Of a DNA stretch of 64,000 nucleotides, positions 42,798-52,256 are shown in pieces. The stretch comes from Akkermansiaceae bacterium (GTDB lineage Bacteria; Verrucomicrobiota; Verrucomicrobiia; Verrucomicrobiales; Akkermansiaceae), in NCBI GenBank assembly GCA_015062055.1, contig SUVK01000006.1, positions 21,070 to 85,069 of the forward strand. Direction: 5' to 3'. How positions within the stretch are numbered: position 1 is the first letter of the stretch; each line of letters starts with the position of its first letter. A program made the position numbers and the translations under genes. Under the pieces are notes generated by a model that did no database searches, was not told the origin of the DNA, and worked only from the letters and a program-made list of their open reading frames with translations.

Positions 42798-44645
42798 ATG
42801 GCAGGAGAATATACGGAGGAGCATATTAAGTCACTTACGTGGCAAGAGCATATACGAGCACGCGCCGGCATGTACATCGGCAAGCTCGGGGACGGAAGTA
42901 TGGCCGATGACGGCCCCTATGTGCTGATTAAAGAGGTTATTGACAACTCCGTAGATGAATTTGTGATGGGGGCCGGCAAAAAAATCATCATTCGCATATC
43001 AGATGATGGCATGTGCGAGGTGCGGGATTTTGGCCGTGGTATTCCCTTAGGGAAACTATTTGATTGCGCAGCACAAATCAACACCGGCGGCAAGTATGAT
43101 AACGAGGCTTTCCAAAAATCTGTTGGTCTTAACGGTGTTGGCATTAAGGCAGTAAACGCGCTGTCCTCATACTTCCGTATTCAGGCATTCCGCGAAGGGA
43201 AAACGCGCAGCATCACCTTCTCTGCCGGAGAAATGGTAGAGGGGTCTGACATAACCGAGCCCACCGACGAGGCAGATGGCACCAAAGTGACGTGGATGAT
43301 AGACCGCACCATTTTTGCGGAGAACACCACCTATAATTTGGAGTATGTGACCCGCATGTGCCGTTACTACAGTTATTTGAATACCGGGCTTACCCTGAAC
43401 CTGAACGGCAAAAACCACGTATCACGTAATGGTCTGTTAGATTTGCTGAAGGAAGAAATGGGGGCAGAGCCGCTCTACGCGCCCATTCATTTAAAAGGAG
43501 AAGACATTGAGATAGCCTTTACGCACTGCGACCAATACGGCGAAGAGTACTACTCCTTTGCTAATGGTCAACACACCACTATGGGGGGTACCCATCAAAG
43601 TGCATTCCGCGAGGCTATCGTCAAAACCCTGCAAAACTTTTACAAAAAAAATTACGAATCTGCCGACATACGCGCCAGCATAGAAGCAGCCGTCAGCATA
43701 AAAATCATTGAGCCGGTCTTCGAGTCGCAAACCAAGACCAAACTCGGCAGTAATACCATGGGCCCGGGTAAGGAAACCATCCGCACCTTTGTCAGCAATT
43801 TCATGGCAAAAGAGCTGGATAATTTCTTACACAAAAACCCGGAAATAGCAGAAGCGCTCGAAGATAAAATCAAAGAGAGCGAGCGCACGCGTAAAAAGGT
43901 GGCAGATGTACAAGGCAAGGTGGCTAAAGAACGAGCAAAAAAAGCACGAGTCCACAACAAAAAGCTGCGAGACTGCCGAGTACATTACGATACCAAGCAC
44001 AAACGCGCTAAAGAAACGATGCTCTTCATCACCGAGGGCGACTCGGCCTCGGGCTCTATCACCACGGCGAGAGATGCCGAAACTCAAGCGGTTTTCTCCC
44101 TGAGAGGCAAGCCTGCCAACAGCTTCGGAATGAATAAAAATGCCATTATGGAGACCAACGAAGAGCTGGACTTCTTGCATTTAGCACTCAATATCGACCG
44201 CAGTATAGAAGACTTGCGTTACAACAAGATTGTCATTGCAACAGATGCCGATGTAGACGGCATGCACATACGCCTATTGCTGCTCACTTTCTTTATACAG
44301 TACTTCCCCGAGTTGATACAGGACGGGCATCTTTATATCTTACAAACTCCGCTGTTCCGAGTACGCAACAAACAGAAAACCATCTATTGTTACAGCGAGA
44401 ACGAGCGAGACAAAGCAGTCAAAGCCTTGGGACGCAACCCCGAAATTACACGATTCAAAGGCTTGGGTGAAATTTCGCCGCAAGAGTTTAAGGGATTTAT
44501 CGGAGAAGATATCAGACTCGAGTCAGTATCTCTCGAAAATGCTAAGCGTCTGCGCGAGCTACTGCGCTTTTACATGGGCGAAAACACCACTGACCGCCGT
44601 CAATACATTATGGACAACCTTCGCATTGATGAAGACCCTGCATAA
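42798..44645 (+). CDS. parE: Type IIA topoisomerase subunit B (ParE-like)
   Basis: A 615-residue ATPase subunit of a type II topoisomerase. GHKL ATPase motifs: [31 protein letters not shown] and [14 protein letters not shown]. The toprim domain shows [14 protein letters not shown] and [20 protein letters not shown], and the C-terminus has [18 protein letters not shown]. Length and the short linker fit ParE/topoisomerase IV better than GyrB. The partner A subunit is not adjacent: next come a histidine phosphatase, mscL and an HU-like gene. Confidence 0.88.
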   Translation: MAGEYTEEHIKSLTWQEHIRARAGMYIGKLGDGSMADDGPYVLIKEVIDNSVDEFVMGAGKKIIIRISDDGMCEVRDFGRGIPLGKLFDCAAQINTGGKYDNEAFQKSVGLNGVGIKAVNALSSYFRIQAFREGKTRSITFSAGEMVEGSDITEPTDEADGTKVTWMIDRTIFAENTTYNLEYVTRMCRYYSYLNTGLTLNLNGKNHVSRNGLLDLLKEEMGAEPLYAPIHLKGEDIEIAFTHCDQYGEEYYSFANGQHTTMGGTHQSAFREAIVKTLQNFYKKNYESADIRASIEAAVSIKIIEPVFESQTKTKLGSNTMGPGKETIRTFVSNFMAKELDNFLHKNPEIAEALEDKIKESERTRKKVADVQGKVAKERAKKARVHNKKLRDCRVHYDTKHKRAKETMLFITEGDSASGSITTARDAETQAVFSLRGKPANSFGMNKNAIMETNEELDFLHLALNIDRSIEDLRYNKIVIATDADVDGMHIRLLLLTFFIQYFPELIQDGHLYILQTPLFRVRNKQKTIYCYSENERDKAVKALGRNPEITRFKGLGEISPQEFKGFIGEDIRLESVSLENAKRLRELLRFYMGENTTDRRQYIMDNLRIDEDPA

Positions 44646-44666
44646 CATCTTACACTTACAACCAAT

Positions 44667-45353
44667 ATGAAAACACTCATCATAGCACGCCATGGCAACA
44701 CCTTCCGCAAAGGTGAGACGCCCACCAGAGTCGGCTCGCGTACCGATCTTCCGCTTGTAGAAGAAGAACGCGGCCGCGGCATTGGCAAATATCTTGCCAA
44801 ACTCGGGCTTACGCCCACACGCATTCTTGCGGCACCGCTTCAACGCACCATGGGCACGGCAGCCCTCGCCGCAGAAGAGTTGGGGAACCCCTGCCCCGTA
44901 CAACCCGATGCTCGATTCATTGAGGTAGACTACGGCCCCGACGAAAACCACAGTGAAGAAGAAACCAAGGCCAGATTAGGGGCAGATATAGCCAAAGCCA
45001 ACGGCACCGACCCCGCAACACTGAGCCCGGAAGAGCTGGACGCCTTGGGCGAAGCTGCCATTGAAAAATGGAATGCCGAAGCCATTGTTCCCCCGGGCTG
45101 GAAAGTTGACGTGGCTCAAATCATCAGCAACTGGACATCACTGGCGGAAGAAGTGCAAGAGGGAGAAGTGCTACTGTGTGTATCCTCTAATGGCACCATT
45201 CGTTTTGCCCCGCACATTACCGGCGATTATGCAGGGTTCTGCGCAGAGCACGATATTAAAGTGGCAACCGGTGGGGTATGTATCTTCACCAGTGAAGACG
45301 GTAATACGTGGACCTGCCAAGAATGGGGGGTTAAGGCTTTCAAAAAAATCTGA
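44667..45353 (+). CDS. Histidine phosphatase superfamily protein
   Basis: A 228-residue protein with the RHG motif [11 protein letters not shown] near the N-terminus, [20 protein letters not shown] and the second half [13 protein letters not shown], where many members have a second catalytic His. An Asp/Glu-rich middle ([20 protein letters not shown]) is unusual. The family includes phosphoglycerate mutases and phosphatases; the substrate is not clear. It lies 21 bases after parE. Confidence 0.78.
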   Translation: MKTLIIARHGNTFRKGETPTRVGSRTDLPLVEEERGRGIGKYLAKLGLTPTRILAAPLQRTMGTAALAAEELGNPCPVQPDARFIEVDYGPDENHSEEETKARLGADIAKANGTDPATLSPEELDALGEAAIEKWNAEAIVPPGWKVDVAQIISNWTSLAEEVQEGEVLLCVSSNGTIRFAPHITGDYAGFCAEHDIKVATGGVCIFTSEDGNTWTCQEWGVKAFKKI

Positions 45354-45367
45354 ACCAAATAAACAAC

Positions 45368-45784
45368 ATGAAAAAAATCAAAGAAGTAACCACCGGATGG
45401 GTGAAAGAATTCAAGGAGTTCGCTCTGAAAGGTAATGTAGTAGATATGGCCATCGGTGTTATCATTGGTGGTGCTTTCGGCAAGATTGTAACCTCTCTTG
45501 TCAACGATATCATTATGCCCGCTATCTCACTAATCTTCGGTGCAGATAAGAGTTTAGCAACACTTGCATATAAAGATTTGAAATACGGCAATTTCCTACA
45601 AACTATAGTCGATTTCCTCATCATCGCGCTTGCTATCTTCTTTGCCATTCGCCTCGTTTGCAAGTTGCGCATGAGCTTTAAGAAGCAAGAGACAGAAACA
45701 CCGGCAGAGCCCCCTGCACCAGCCCCCACGCCCGAGGATATCGTACTGTTGCGAGAAATCCGCGATGCTCTTAAAAACAAGTGA
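45368..45784 (+). CDS. mscL: Large-conductance mechanosensitive channel
   Basis: A 138-residue membrane protein with the MscL signature [22 protein letters not shown] in the first helix, a short periplasmic loop, a second helix ([20 protein letters not shown]) and a cytoplasmic tail ending in [13 protein letters not shown]. It opens under hypo-osmotic stress. The tail has a Pro-rich linker ([13 protein letters not shown]). Its stop overlaps the next start (GTGA). Confidence 0.95.
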   Translation: MKKIKEVTTGWVKEFKEFALKGNVVDMAIGVIIGGAFGKIVTSLVNDIIMPAISLIFGADKSLATLAYKDLKYGNFLQTIVDFLIIALAIFFAIRLVCKLRMSFKKQETETPAEPPAPAPTPEDIVLLREIRDALKNK

Positions 45785-46005
45785 ATAAAAAGCAGCTTAT
45801 CACCCGTGTACAGCGTTACATGGGACCGGGTGCAACCCTGGCAACCGCCTCTGCAGCTGTAGAGGCGGTGCTTTCTTGCATCATCACGGGAGCTACCGAT
45901 AGCAAGGGTGTATGCATTACCCGATTCGGGGTTTTCAGAAAAAAAGAAAAAGAAGGCAAACCACCCGGTTTACATTTTCAAGCATCTCGCCAATTTAATC
46001 ATTAG
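45781..46005 (+). CDS. Short HU-like DNA-binding protein
   Basis: A 74-residue protein starting with GTG, overlapping the mscL stop by four bases. The N-terminus [20 protein letters not shown] and [13 protein letters not shown] match the helical part of HU/IHF proteins, and [17 protein letters not shown] matches the following strands. HU proteins then have a long beta arm of about 20 residues that grips DNA; here it is almost absent, and the chain goes straight to LHFQASRQF, which resembles the last helix. It may dimerise without normal DNA bending. Confidence 0.72.
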   Translation: MNKKQLITRVQRYMGPGATLATASAAVEAVLSCIITGATDSKGVCITRFGVFRKKEKEGKPPGLHFQASRQFNH

Positions 46006-46025
46006 CATTTGACTATAATGACAAA

Positions 46026-46062
46026 GGCAGATATCGTGATACTACGATATCTGCCTTTTTTT
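46026..46062 (+). terminator. Intrinsic terminator after the parE-mscL group
   Basis: GGCAGATATCGT (46026-46037), loop GATACT, ACGATATCTGCC (46044-46055), then seven T. Confidence 0.9.
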
Positions 46063-46075
46063 ATCTTGATACCAC

Positions 46076-48763
46076 TCAACGAGTCGGCATTGCCATAATA
46101 AAGATGGGCATGTAAGGCGTCTTCTCTTCGGGGGTATACGGCACCATAATGCCATTACGCATCACATACAAAGGCTCTTCGCCGGGCAATGTGCGTATCA
46201 CGTTACCCTCAACATCCAAGAAGCCGGCATATACCCCCTGAGCCTCTGTCATTCGTACCATAGAAGCACGAATCTCGGCGCAATAATCATGCTCTGCTAT
46301 ATCGGCAAAAAATTTATCATAAGGCGCTTCTAGATTAAGGTCATACAGTCTGAGCCATACACCATAGTGCTTTCTATCAGAACCATCCAACGCTTTAAAC
46401 GCCTTGATATCGGCTTGCAAGGTCGGCGAAAATGCTAAACCTGAGGCTCTGGGATCCATGTTCTCAATGATGGTGCTCAATTCACGGAAAAGATAAGCAC
46501 GTGCAAATACCGGAATATACATCGACTCTTCGCTGTACCGAATCACATTCATCAACAACTGAGCCGGGGGCACTAATCCCTTATTTAAATTATCCGCCGT
46601 AATCCCCATCTTCGCGCGACAATCTTTCAAATGCACCGGTTGCATATCAGGATATTTGGAGCCGGGGGAAAGAGGCTTCGATGGATGTTTTCTGTATTTA
46701 GAAACAGGTTTATCGATATCAGATTTATCGACCGTGATTCGCTGTACTTGATTTTTACCGCTGGCTGGGCCGGTACAAACCTGATTGCTACTATTAATTA
46801 TTCGGACAAAGGAGCTACTCCAATAAGATAAGGGATCACTGCAAAGTTCTTTAGAAAGGCGAAGTTCTTCCTTGCTCGGTTCTACAAAATCATAAACGGG
46901 TTTCCCCTCTACATAAATAGCGCGGCATATCTGCAACGCAGATTCGCGTTGAGCTGCCGGTATTGCAGCATTATTATTGAAAAATTCGGCACACAAGTAT
47001 GCACGCATGGCCTCATTTTCTCTACCAACCATCGCATCCAGCTGGTCCGGGCGCACTGCACCCGGTACTCGATTATAAAAAACACCGCAGGCCTTGACCG
47101 CCTCGACATACTCCGTCAGCGTTTTGACGTTATACAACGTGTCGGGTAATTGTTCGAACAGTGTAAACCGCCTCGAATTGTCAGAAAGCGATTCTTTTAA
47201 CGATGGGTCAAGACTTGTAATTTCGCTATACGTATCGAATAAAGTGACGATGGCTGCAGCTTCTTGAGGAGAAGCTGCTGAGTCGCTCAAACGCTGTAAC
47301 TCTGCACCTACCGCACCGGAAAAGACACGACGCACCTCGGCATCTTCTTCCGGCGTAACATTAAGCACCATTTTGCAGGCAAGATACTCTTTGTAAAGGG
47401 CATCTAATTGCTCCAAATTAAACTGAGGAGAAGGAGAGGTAAAGCGGGCCATCACTGCGGGGCGAATATCATCTTTGCAGCTGGTGTATGCCTGCATCAG
47501 GGCGGTGATTTTTTCACTTGCCAAGCAATTATATCGAGAATCCAACGTCTTACATAAATTTGCAGCTTTGTCTACCAATGCCAGTCCATGGGTCATCTGA
47601 GCAGCTGTAATATCGGTCGATTTCAGAGAATCTACGGCTAACTGCAGTTCTGTCTCTACAGCACTCAAACTATCGCTCAGGCGACGATACTCATCAAGCC
47701 ACGCTGTAGCGGCATTCAACTCTGCCTCGTATGAATCACTGATGACAATACGTAACGAACGCAATGGCTCTATATCTTCCACATAACTGCGTACCAATTT
47801 AAGATTACGCGCTTCTCTGGCATTGCGTAAGTCTTCTTCTCGTGACCCGGCCCCAATATACGCATAGATGAACAACCCGGTTGTAAAAACAACAACGGTA
47901 ATCAATATACCGATAGCCGAACTGATTATCGCTTTGCGCCGAGTTTGAGCAAACAGCACGGAACGTACTTTTTGTAACGTATCTGCTATATTTTTCAAGA
48001 AAGCTTCGGTCTCCGGCAACTCTTTGAGTTCGTTGACGCGCTCCAGGCAACCGGCTAACTCATCTCTACACAGGCGTAATTCAATACCGGAATCTGCCCG
48101 TTTTTTGATGTCGAGATACAAGGCCTCTTGATCGAGAAAAATTTTACGCAATTCTTCCAAATGGCAGTAGTGTTTCCAATCGGCGTGCACCTTATCTAAA
48201 AGGGCAACATGCTCGGGAGCTATTGTTAATTTTTTGGAGCGTGCGTATTTTTCAATGCTGATAGCCATGGACTCACGGTCCCGCACATCTTTGGTATCTT
48301 TAAGTTTACTGATACCGGAGAGCAGCATGGCATTGCAGTAGCGTAATTCAGCTTCATCTACGCGTGCGGCAGCAGTGCGGTATCCGGGTAAGGCCCCCAG
48401 TTGTTTTTCATCGGCCATCAAACGCAAACGGTTAACCAGCAAAGCAATTTTGTTCAAATTACCATCTGAAAGCACCTGCGATAAATCGCGAGCTACGACC
48501 TTATACACCCGCTGACCTATGCGTCGCTGTAAGTCGGAGGCAGTCTTATCTTGTGGATTCTCTTTCAAGAGCTGCAACACAATATTAAACCCCTCCATCT
48601 CGTTACCGGAGGCCAAAGCGGCCTGCAGTCTGCGGTAAAGCACCCGAGAATACGGAGTAGCATCTTGGGGAGTCTGCACGGTCAAGACTTCATCCGAGCA
48701 TTGGTCATCAAGATGATGCGAGGGAGCTGTCGTTGTCGCTGTGTGATCTTCGGGAACGCTCAT
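46076..48763 (-). CDS. Large single-pass membrane coiled-coil protein
   Basis: I do not recognise this 895-residue protein. Residues 1 to about 275 are helical and charged, with a TPR-like start (RLQAALASGNEMEGFNIVLQ); a membrane helix follows (about 278-303, IGILITVVVFTTGLFIYAYI); then about 590 residues of mostly helical, coiled-coil rich sequence with a low-complexity Lys/Ser/Pro stretch (about 660-700). The C-terminus reads VYAGFLDVEGNVIRTLPGEE and GIMVPYTPEEKTPYMPIF. The larger part should be periplasmic. It is a single gene with its own promoter. A structural envelope role is a guess. Confidence 0.65.
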   Translation of the reverse strand: MSVPEDHTATTTAPSHHLDDQCSDEVLTVQTPQDATPYSRVLYRRLQAALASGNEMEGFNIVLQLLKENPQDKTASDLQRRIGQRVYKVVARDLSQVLSDGNLNKIALLVNRLRLMADEKQLGALPGYRTAAARVDEAELRYCNAMLLSGISKLKDTKDVRDRESMAISIEKYARSKKLTIAPEHVALLDKVHADWKHYCHLEELRKIFLDQEALYLDIKKRADSGIELRLCRDELAGCLERVNELKELPETEAFLKNIADTLQKVRSVLFAQTRRKAIISSAIGILITVVVFTTGLFIYAYIGAGSREEDLRNAREARNLKLVRSYVEDIEPLRSLRIVISDSYEAELNAATAWLDEYRRLSDSLSAVETELQLAVDSLKSTDITAAQMTHGLALVDKAANLCKTLDSRYNCLASEKITALMQAYTSCKDDIRPAVMARFTSPSPQFNLEQLDALYKEYLACKMVLNVTPEEDAEVRRVFSGAVGAELQRLSDSAASPQEAAAIVTLFDTYSEITSLDPSLKESLSDNSRRFTLFEQLPDTLYNVKTLTEYVEAVKACGVFYNRVPGAVRPDQLDAMVGRENEAMRAYLCAEFFNNNAAIPAAQRESALQICRAIYVEGKPVYDFVEPSKEELRLSKELCSDPLSYWSSSFVRIINSSNQVCTGPASGKNQVQRITVDKSDIDKPVSKYRKHPSKPLSPGSKYPDMQPVHLKDCRAKMGITADNLNKGLVPPAQLLMNVIRYSEESMYIPVFARAYLFRELSTIIENMDPRASGLAFSPTLQADIKAFKALDGSDRKHYGVWLRLYDLNLEAPYDKFFADIAEHDYCAEIRASMVRMTEAQGVYAGFLDVEGNVIRTLPGEEPLYVMRNGIMVPYTPEEKTPYMPIFIMAMPTR

Positions 48764-48790
48764 AACGGGGGAGAATGCTATTGCGTGTGC

Positions 48791-48819
48791 ATACTATCAT
48801 AAATCACATATTGTGGCAA
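48791..48819 (-). promoter_or_regulatory. Promoter of the large membrane coiled-coil gene
   Basis: TTGCCA (48814-48819), 17-base spacer and TAGTAT (48791-48796) on the minus strand; the ATG is 27 bases on. Confidence 0.55.
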
Positions 48820-48867
48820 CATAATAATGCGTACGCGCGCGTATATTAAGTATAGCGGAAAATAGGC

Positions 48868-48896
48868 TTGCCAAACAACACGCAGAATGCTAACAT
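48868..48896 (+). promoter_or_regulatory. Promoter of miaB
   Basis: TTGCCA (48868-48873), 17-base spacer and TAACAT (48891-48896). The leader to the ATG at 48967 would be about 64 bases. Confidence 0.5.
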
Positions 48897-48966
48897 GCGG
48901 TAGGGTTTGCAGCCAAGCATCAAGAAAATCTGCAACATTTGTACAGAGTACACGACACCAATAACA

Positions 48967-50328
48967 ATGCCAAGCGTACTGATAAAGACATATGGCTGCC
49001 AGATGAACGAGCGAGATACCGAACAGGTGCTCAGCATGTTTCTGGCCGGGGGCTATGATATCACCCAAAATGAAGACGAGGCAGACGTAATCCTCATCAA
49101 CACATGCTCAGTGCGAGAAAAAGCCGAGCTGAAGGCCTTGGGAAAAATGGGGCTGCTGTGTGCACGCCCCAACGCAAAGCCTTGGGTTGTATACGGTTTT
49201 ATGGGCTGCATGAGTCAAAGTCGCAGTAATAGTCTCTTCCGGGATATTGCAAGACTCGATATCGTAACGGGTACCCACCAATACCACAACGTGTACAAAC
49301 TGTGCAACCGTCTGCTCCGCAACCGTCTGGCGCAACATATAACAGAGCCCATTAAACGCGGTGCTCGCATTTGTGCGGTTGAGCACGAAGACGGTTTTCA
49401 AAATGCCATAAAAGACCACCTGCCCCCCTCGGGCAACTGCACGGCCTTTGTCTCTATCATGCAAGGGTGCGATATGCGCTGCTCGTACTGCATTGTCCCC
49501 AGTACACGAGGTGAAGAATGCAGCCGACCGATGAATGATATTCTCACCGAGGCCAAAGAGTTGGTTGCACGAGGTGTCAAAGAGATTACTCTGTTGGGGC
49601 AAATTGTTAACAGATACGGCAGAGATGAGCCCATCATCAATGGCAGAGGGGCTTTTGTACGGCTGCTGGAAGCCCTGCACGAGATTGATGGATTGGAGCG
49701 CATACGCTTCACGTCGCCCCACCCCATCGGTTTTCGTCAAGATCTGGTAAATGCCTACACCTACTTACCGAAATTGTGCAGCCACATTCATTTCCCGATG
49801 CAAAGTGGCAGCGACCGCATTCTCAAGCTCATGCTTCGCCCCTACAAAAATGAGAAATATCTCAACCTGTGTGAAGCCATGAGAGAAGCCCGCCCGGACT
49901 TGGCCATCACGACGGATATTATTGTAGGGTTCCCCGGCGAAACACACGAAGATTACTTGCAAACCAAGGCTGCAGTGGAGCGTATTCAATTTGACAATGC
50001 CTTTATTTTCCAGTACTCACCGCGAAAAGACACCCCCGCAGCAGCTATGGCAGACCAAATATGTTTGCGCGTCAAGGAGGAGCGCAATCATGATTTGTTG
50101 GAATGCGTCAATCGTATAGCGACAGCGCGCAATCAAGCCTTAGTGGGCACCACACAAACGATCCTGGTGGAAGGCCCCAGTAAAAATAACCCGAATCGAT
50201 TGCAAGGCAGGACATCTCAAAACAAACCCGTTATCATTGAGGGTAACAGTGCAGCTGTCGGCAGCATTGTTCCCGTTACCATAACAGAATGCACCGGATT
50301 TACTCTTTACGCTAACGTACAACAATGA
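48967..50328 (+). CDS. miaB: tRNA-2-methylthio-N6-dimethylallyladenosine synthase
   Basis: A 453-residue radical SAM methylthiotransferase acting on adenosine 37 of tRNAs. The N-terminal UPF0004 domain has the three cluster cysteines (IKTYGCQMNERDTEQ, LINTCSVREKAE, YGFMGCMSQSR). The radical SAM motif is CDMRCSYCIVPSTRGEE (Cys about 167, 171, 174). HFPMQSGSDRILKLMLRPY and ITTDIIVGFPGETHEDY follow, and a C-terminal TRAM domain (ILVEGPSKNNP to the end). The upstream TTG frame is not used here because MPSVLIKTYG is the normal N-terminus. Confidence 0.95.
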   Translation: MPSVLIKTYGCQMNERDTEQVLSMFLAGGYDITQNEDEADVILINTCSVREKAELKALGKMGLLCARPNAKPWVVYGFMGCMSQSRSNSLFRDIARLDIVTGTHQYHNVYKLCNRLLRNRLAQHITEPIKRGARICAVEHEDGFQNAIKDHLPPSGNCTAFVSIMQGCDMRCSYCIVPSTRGEECSRPMNDILTEAKELVARGVKEITLLGQIVNRYGRDEPIINGRGAFVRLLEALHEIDGLERIRFTSPHPIGFRQDLVNAYTYLPKLCSHIHFPMQSGSDRILKLMLRPYKNEKYLNLCEAMREARPDLAITTDIIVGFPGETHEDYLQTKAAVERIQFDNAFIFQYSPRKDTPAAAMADQICLRVKEERNHDLLECVNRIATARNQALVGTTQTILVEGPSKNNPNRLQGRTSQNKPVIIEGNSAAVGSIVPVTITECTGFTLYANVQQ

Positions 50329-51257
50329 AAATCACTAACATCATTACCGCAACATTGGCTATGATAAGCACCGCATTAGCTGCATGGCAACCGGAAGAAG
50401 TACCGGATGATATCCGTAGAAATTATTTGGACTCCAACATGGTGATGTCGGAAGATCCTTGTGACTGGCGAGAACCGGTGCGTGCTATCTTTGCCCCGGC
50501 CGTAGAACACTGCAACAGCCCACGAGAAGCAGTTCTTTACATTGCAGCCAATATGACCAAACTGACCGGTGCCTACTATACCATAGAACGACGCCGAGCC
50601 GATATGAATGCCTTGGAGGCTCTGGTAGAGAAGAAGATTTCATGCTCCGGGCAAACGATTCTCATGGTATGCGCCTACCGCTCTATTGGTATACCTGCAA
50701 GAGCCGTCGGCATACCCACTTGGAACCACATACGCGGCAACCATTCTTGGCCCGAGGTTTATTTCGAAGGCGAATGGCATATGATAGAATTTAACGAAAC
50801 AGACTTCAATACCGGCTGGGTGATGGAGAATATCGGCATGCTCGACCCGAACAACCCTATGCAAAAGATTTTGGCGGTTCATCCCGGCGGTGAGTACTGT
50901 TTCCCGGTATACAGAGAACGCCCCATACCCGCAATCGATGTAACTGCTCGGTACCGTAAGCTTTCTGCCGACTGGTACGCCAAATATGGTCCCCCTGCCG
51001 ACCAACAGCGCCTGATGGTTGATATTGTACCCCGCCCTGAGGTTGCCCCCAATATTCAACTGCTCGATGAAAACGGCAAGGTGCTGGGCACTAAACCCCT
51101 GCCCGTCAAAACAGACGATGTACGATTCTTTGCCACTTTCTCCATGCCGCGAACCGGCAAGCACTACCTGCGCATTGAAGGCTCCACGCAACAACTGGAG
51201 GTACCCACGACCCCTGAAGCCGTGCAAGTTCTGCATCTGCAAATGGGTAAAAAATAA
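50325..51257 (+). CDS. Exported transglutaminase-like protein
   Basis: A 310-residue protein with signal peptide MKITNIITATLAMISTALAA. The transglutaminase core follows: Cys107 in KKISCSGQTILMVCAYRSIG, His140 in GNHSWPEVYFEGEWH and an acidic residue in the following EFNETD. Such bacterial proteins are peptidases or cross-linkers. The C-terminal third (VAPNIQLLDENGKVLGTK to the end) is a beta-sandwich-like domain. The ATG overlaps the miaB stop by four bases (ATGA), so expression is coupled to miaB. Substrate unknown. Confidence 0.85.
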   Translation: MKITNIITATLAMISTALAAWQPEEVPDDIRRNYLDSNMVMSEDPCDWREPVRAIFAPAVEHCNSPREAVLYIAANMTKLTGAYYTIERRRADMNALEALVEKKISCSGQTILMVCAYRSIGIPARAVGIPTWNHIRGNHSWPEVYFEGEWHMIEFNETDFNTGWVMENIGMLDPNNPMQKILAVHPGGEYCFPVYRERPIPAIDVTARYRKLSADWYAKYGPPADQQRLMVDIVPRPEVAPNIQLLDENGKVLGTKPLPVKTDDVRFFATFSMPRTGKHYLRIEGSTQQLEVPTTPEAVQVLHLQMGKK

Positions 51258-51279
51258 ATATCAGCCTCATTTTCAAATC

Positions 51280-51311
51280 AAAAGCCCCGTGTTGTACGAC
51301 ACGGGGCTTTT
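51280..51311. terminator. Bidirectional terminator
   Basis: Arms 51280-51292 and 51299-51311 (core GCCCCGTGT/ACACGGGGC), with A on one side and T on the other, between convergent genes. Confidence 0.85.
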
Positions 51312-51347
51312 GATTTAATACTATTGTATACTCTTGAAGGTCCGGTC

Positions 51348-52253
51348 TTATTCAACGGGGCCGAGAGTGAGAGGCACACAAACATTGAGTTGCTCGGGGA
51401 GTCGAGCAACTACGGCAGGTTCACCCGGTTCCAAGGTGCCTACATAGTCGCCATCTAATTGATAATCTAATTTACCTTCAGCAGTAATCACGCAAGATTC
51501 AAAGCGGCGCACGTTGGTAAATACACTGGTATTACGCTGCGTAGCCCCCTTTTGTAACATGCATGTCAACACTTCAAAAAGAATCACGGGGCACTCTTGG
51601 TGCATGATAACGGCATCAAGCAAACCGTCATTCAAACACGCCTCGGCGTGTAAGTGTGCTTCTCCGCCATAGCGTTTACCATTGCCGAGAATCACTTGAG
51701 TACCCACGATTTCTTCCCCATTAGGGAGAGTAACCGTGATAACCGGGTGCTTCTCCATAGCAACGCGGAGAGCCGTAACGATATGAGCAGCAGCCCCCAG
51801 CCAACGTTTCAACTTGGGGGTAATCATTTTGACCACGCTTGCGTCCATACCGAAACCGGCCATCTGCAAAAAAGGTTTACCATTGACGGTGTAAATATCA
51901 ACTGCTTGTTTCCCCCCGTTTTGCATAGCTTGCAGAGCACAATCAAACCGTCTCGAGCCAATTCCAAGCTCTCGAGCAAAAACATTCATTGTGCCACACG
52001 GTAAAATGCCTAAAGCCGAATCAGTACCGATAAGTCCTTGAGCAGCACACATGAGAGTACCATCCCCACCGGCTGCGGCCACTATCGGCTCGCCGGATTC
52101 TGCTAAAGAGCGAGCCTTTTGCGTTAAATCACGTGCACTATCAGTATGTATGATTCTGAATACCTGCTCATGTAGCTCAAGCCAAGCATTTAACCCGGAG
52201 CGAAACAAGCTACCGGCATTAGGATTGACCAGCAATGGTATTCGGTCATTCAT
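51348..52253 (-). CDS. Diacylglycerol kinase-like lipid kinase
   Basis: A 301-residue member of the DagK/YegS/BmrU family. It has LLVNPNAGSLFRSGL at the N-terminus, the ATP loop IVAAAGGDGTLMCAAQGLIG, LGILPCGTMNVFARELGI and a beta-rich C-terminal domain with DGLLDAVIMHQECP. The family phosphorylates diacylglycerol or related lipids. It starts three bases after the cdsA stop, which suggests that phosphatidic acid made here is passed on to CdsA. Confidence 0.88.
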   Translation of the reverse strand: MNDRIPLLVNPNAGSLFRSGLNAWLELHEQVFRIIHTDSARDLTQKARSLAESGEPIVAAAGGDGTLMCAAQGLIGTDSALGILPCGTMNVFARELGIGSRRFDCALQAMQNGGKQAVDIYTVNGKPFLQMAGFGMDASVVKMITPKLKRWLGAAAHIVTALRVAMEKHPVITVTLPNGEEIVGTQVILGNGKRYGGEAHLHAEACLNDGLLDAVIMHQECPVILFEVLTCMLQKGATQRNTSVFTNVRRFESCVITAEGKLDYQLDGDYVGTLEPGEPAVVARLPEQLNVCVPLTLGPVE

Positions 52254-52256
52254 GTC

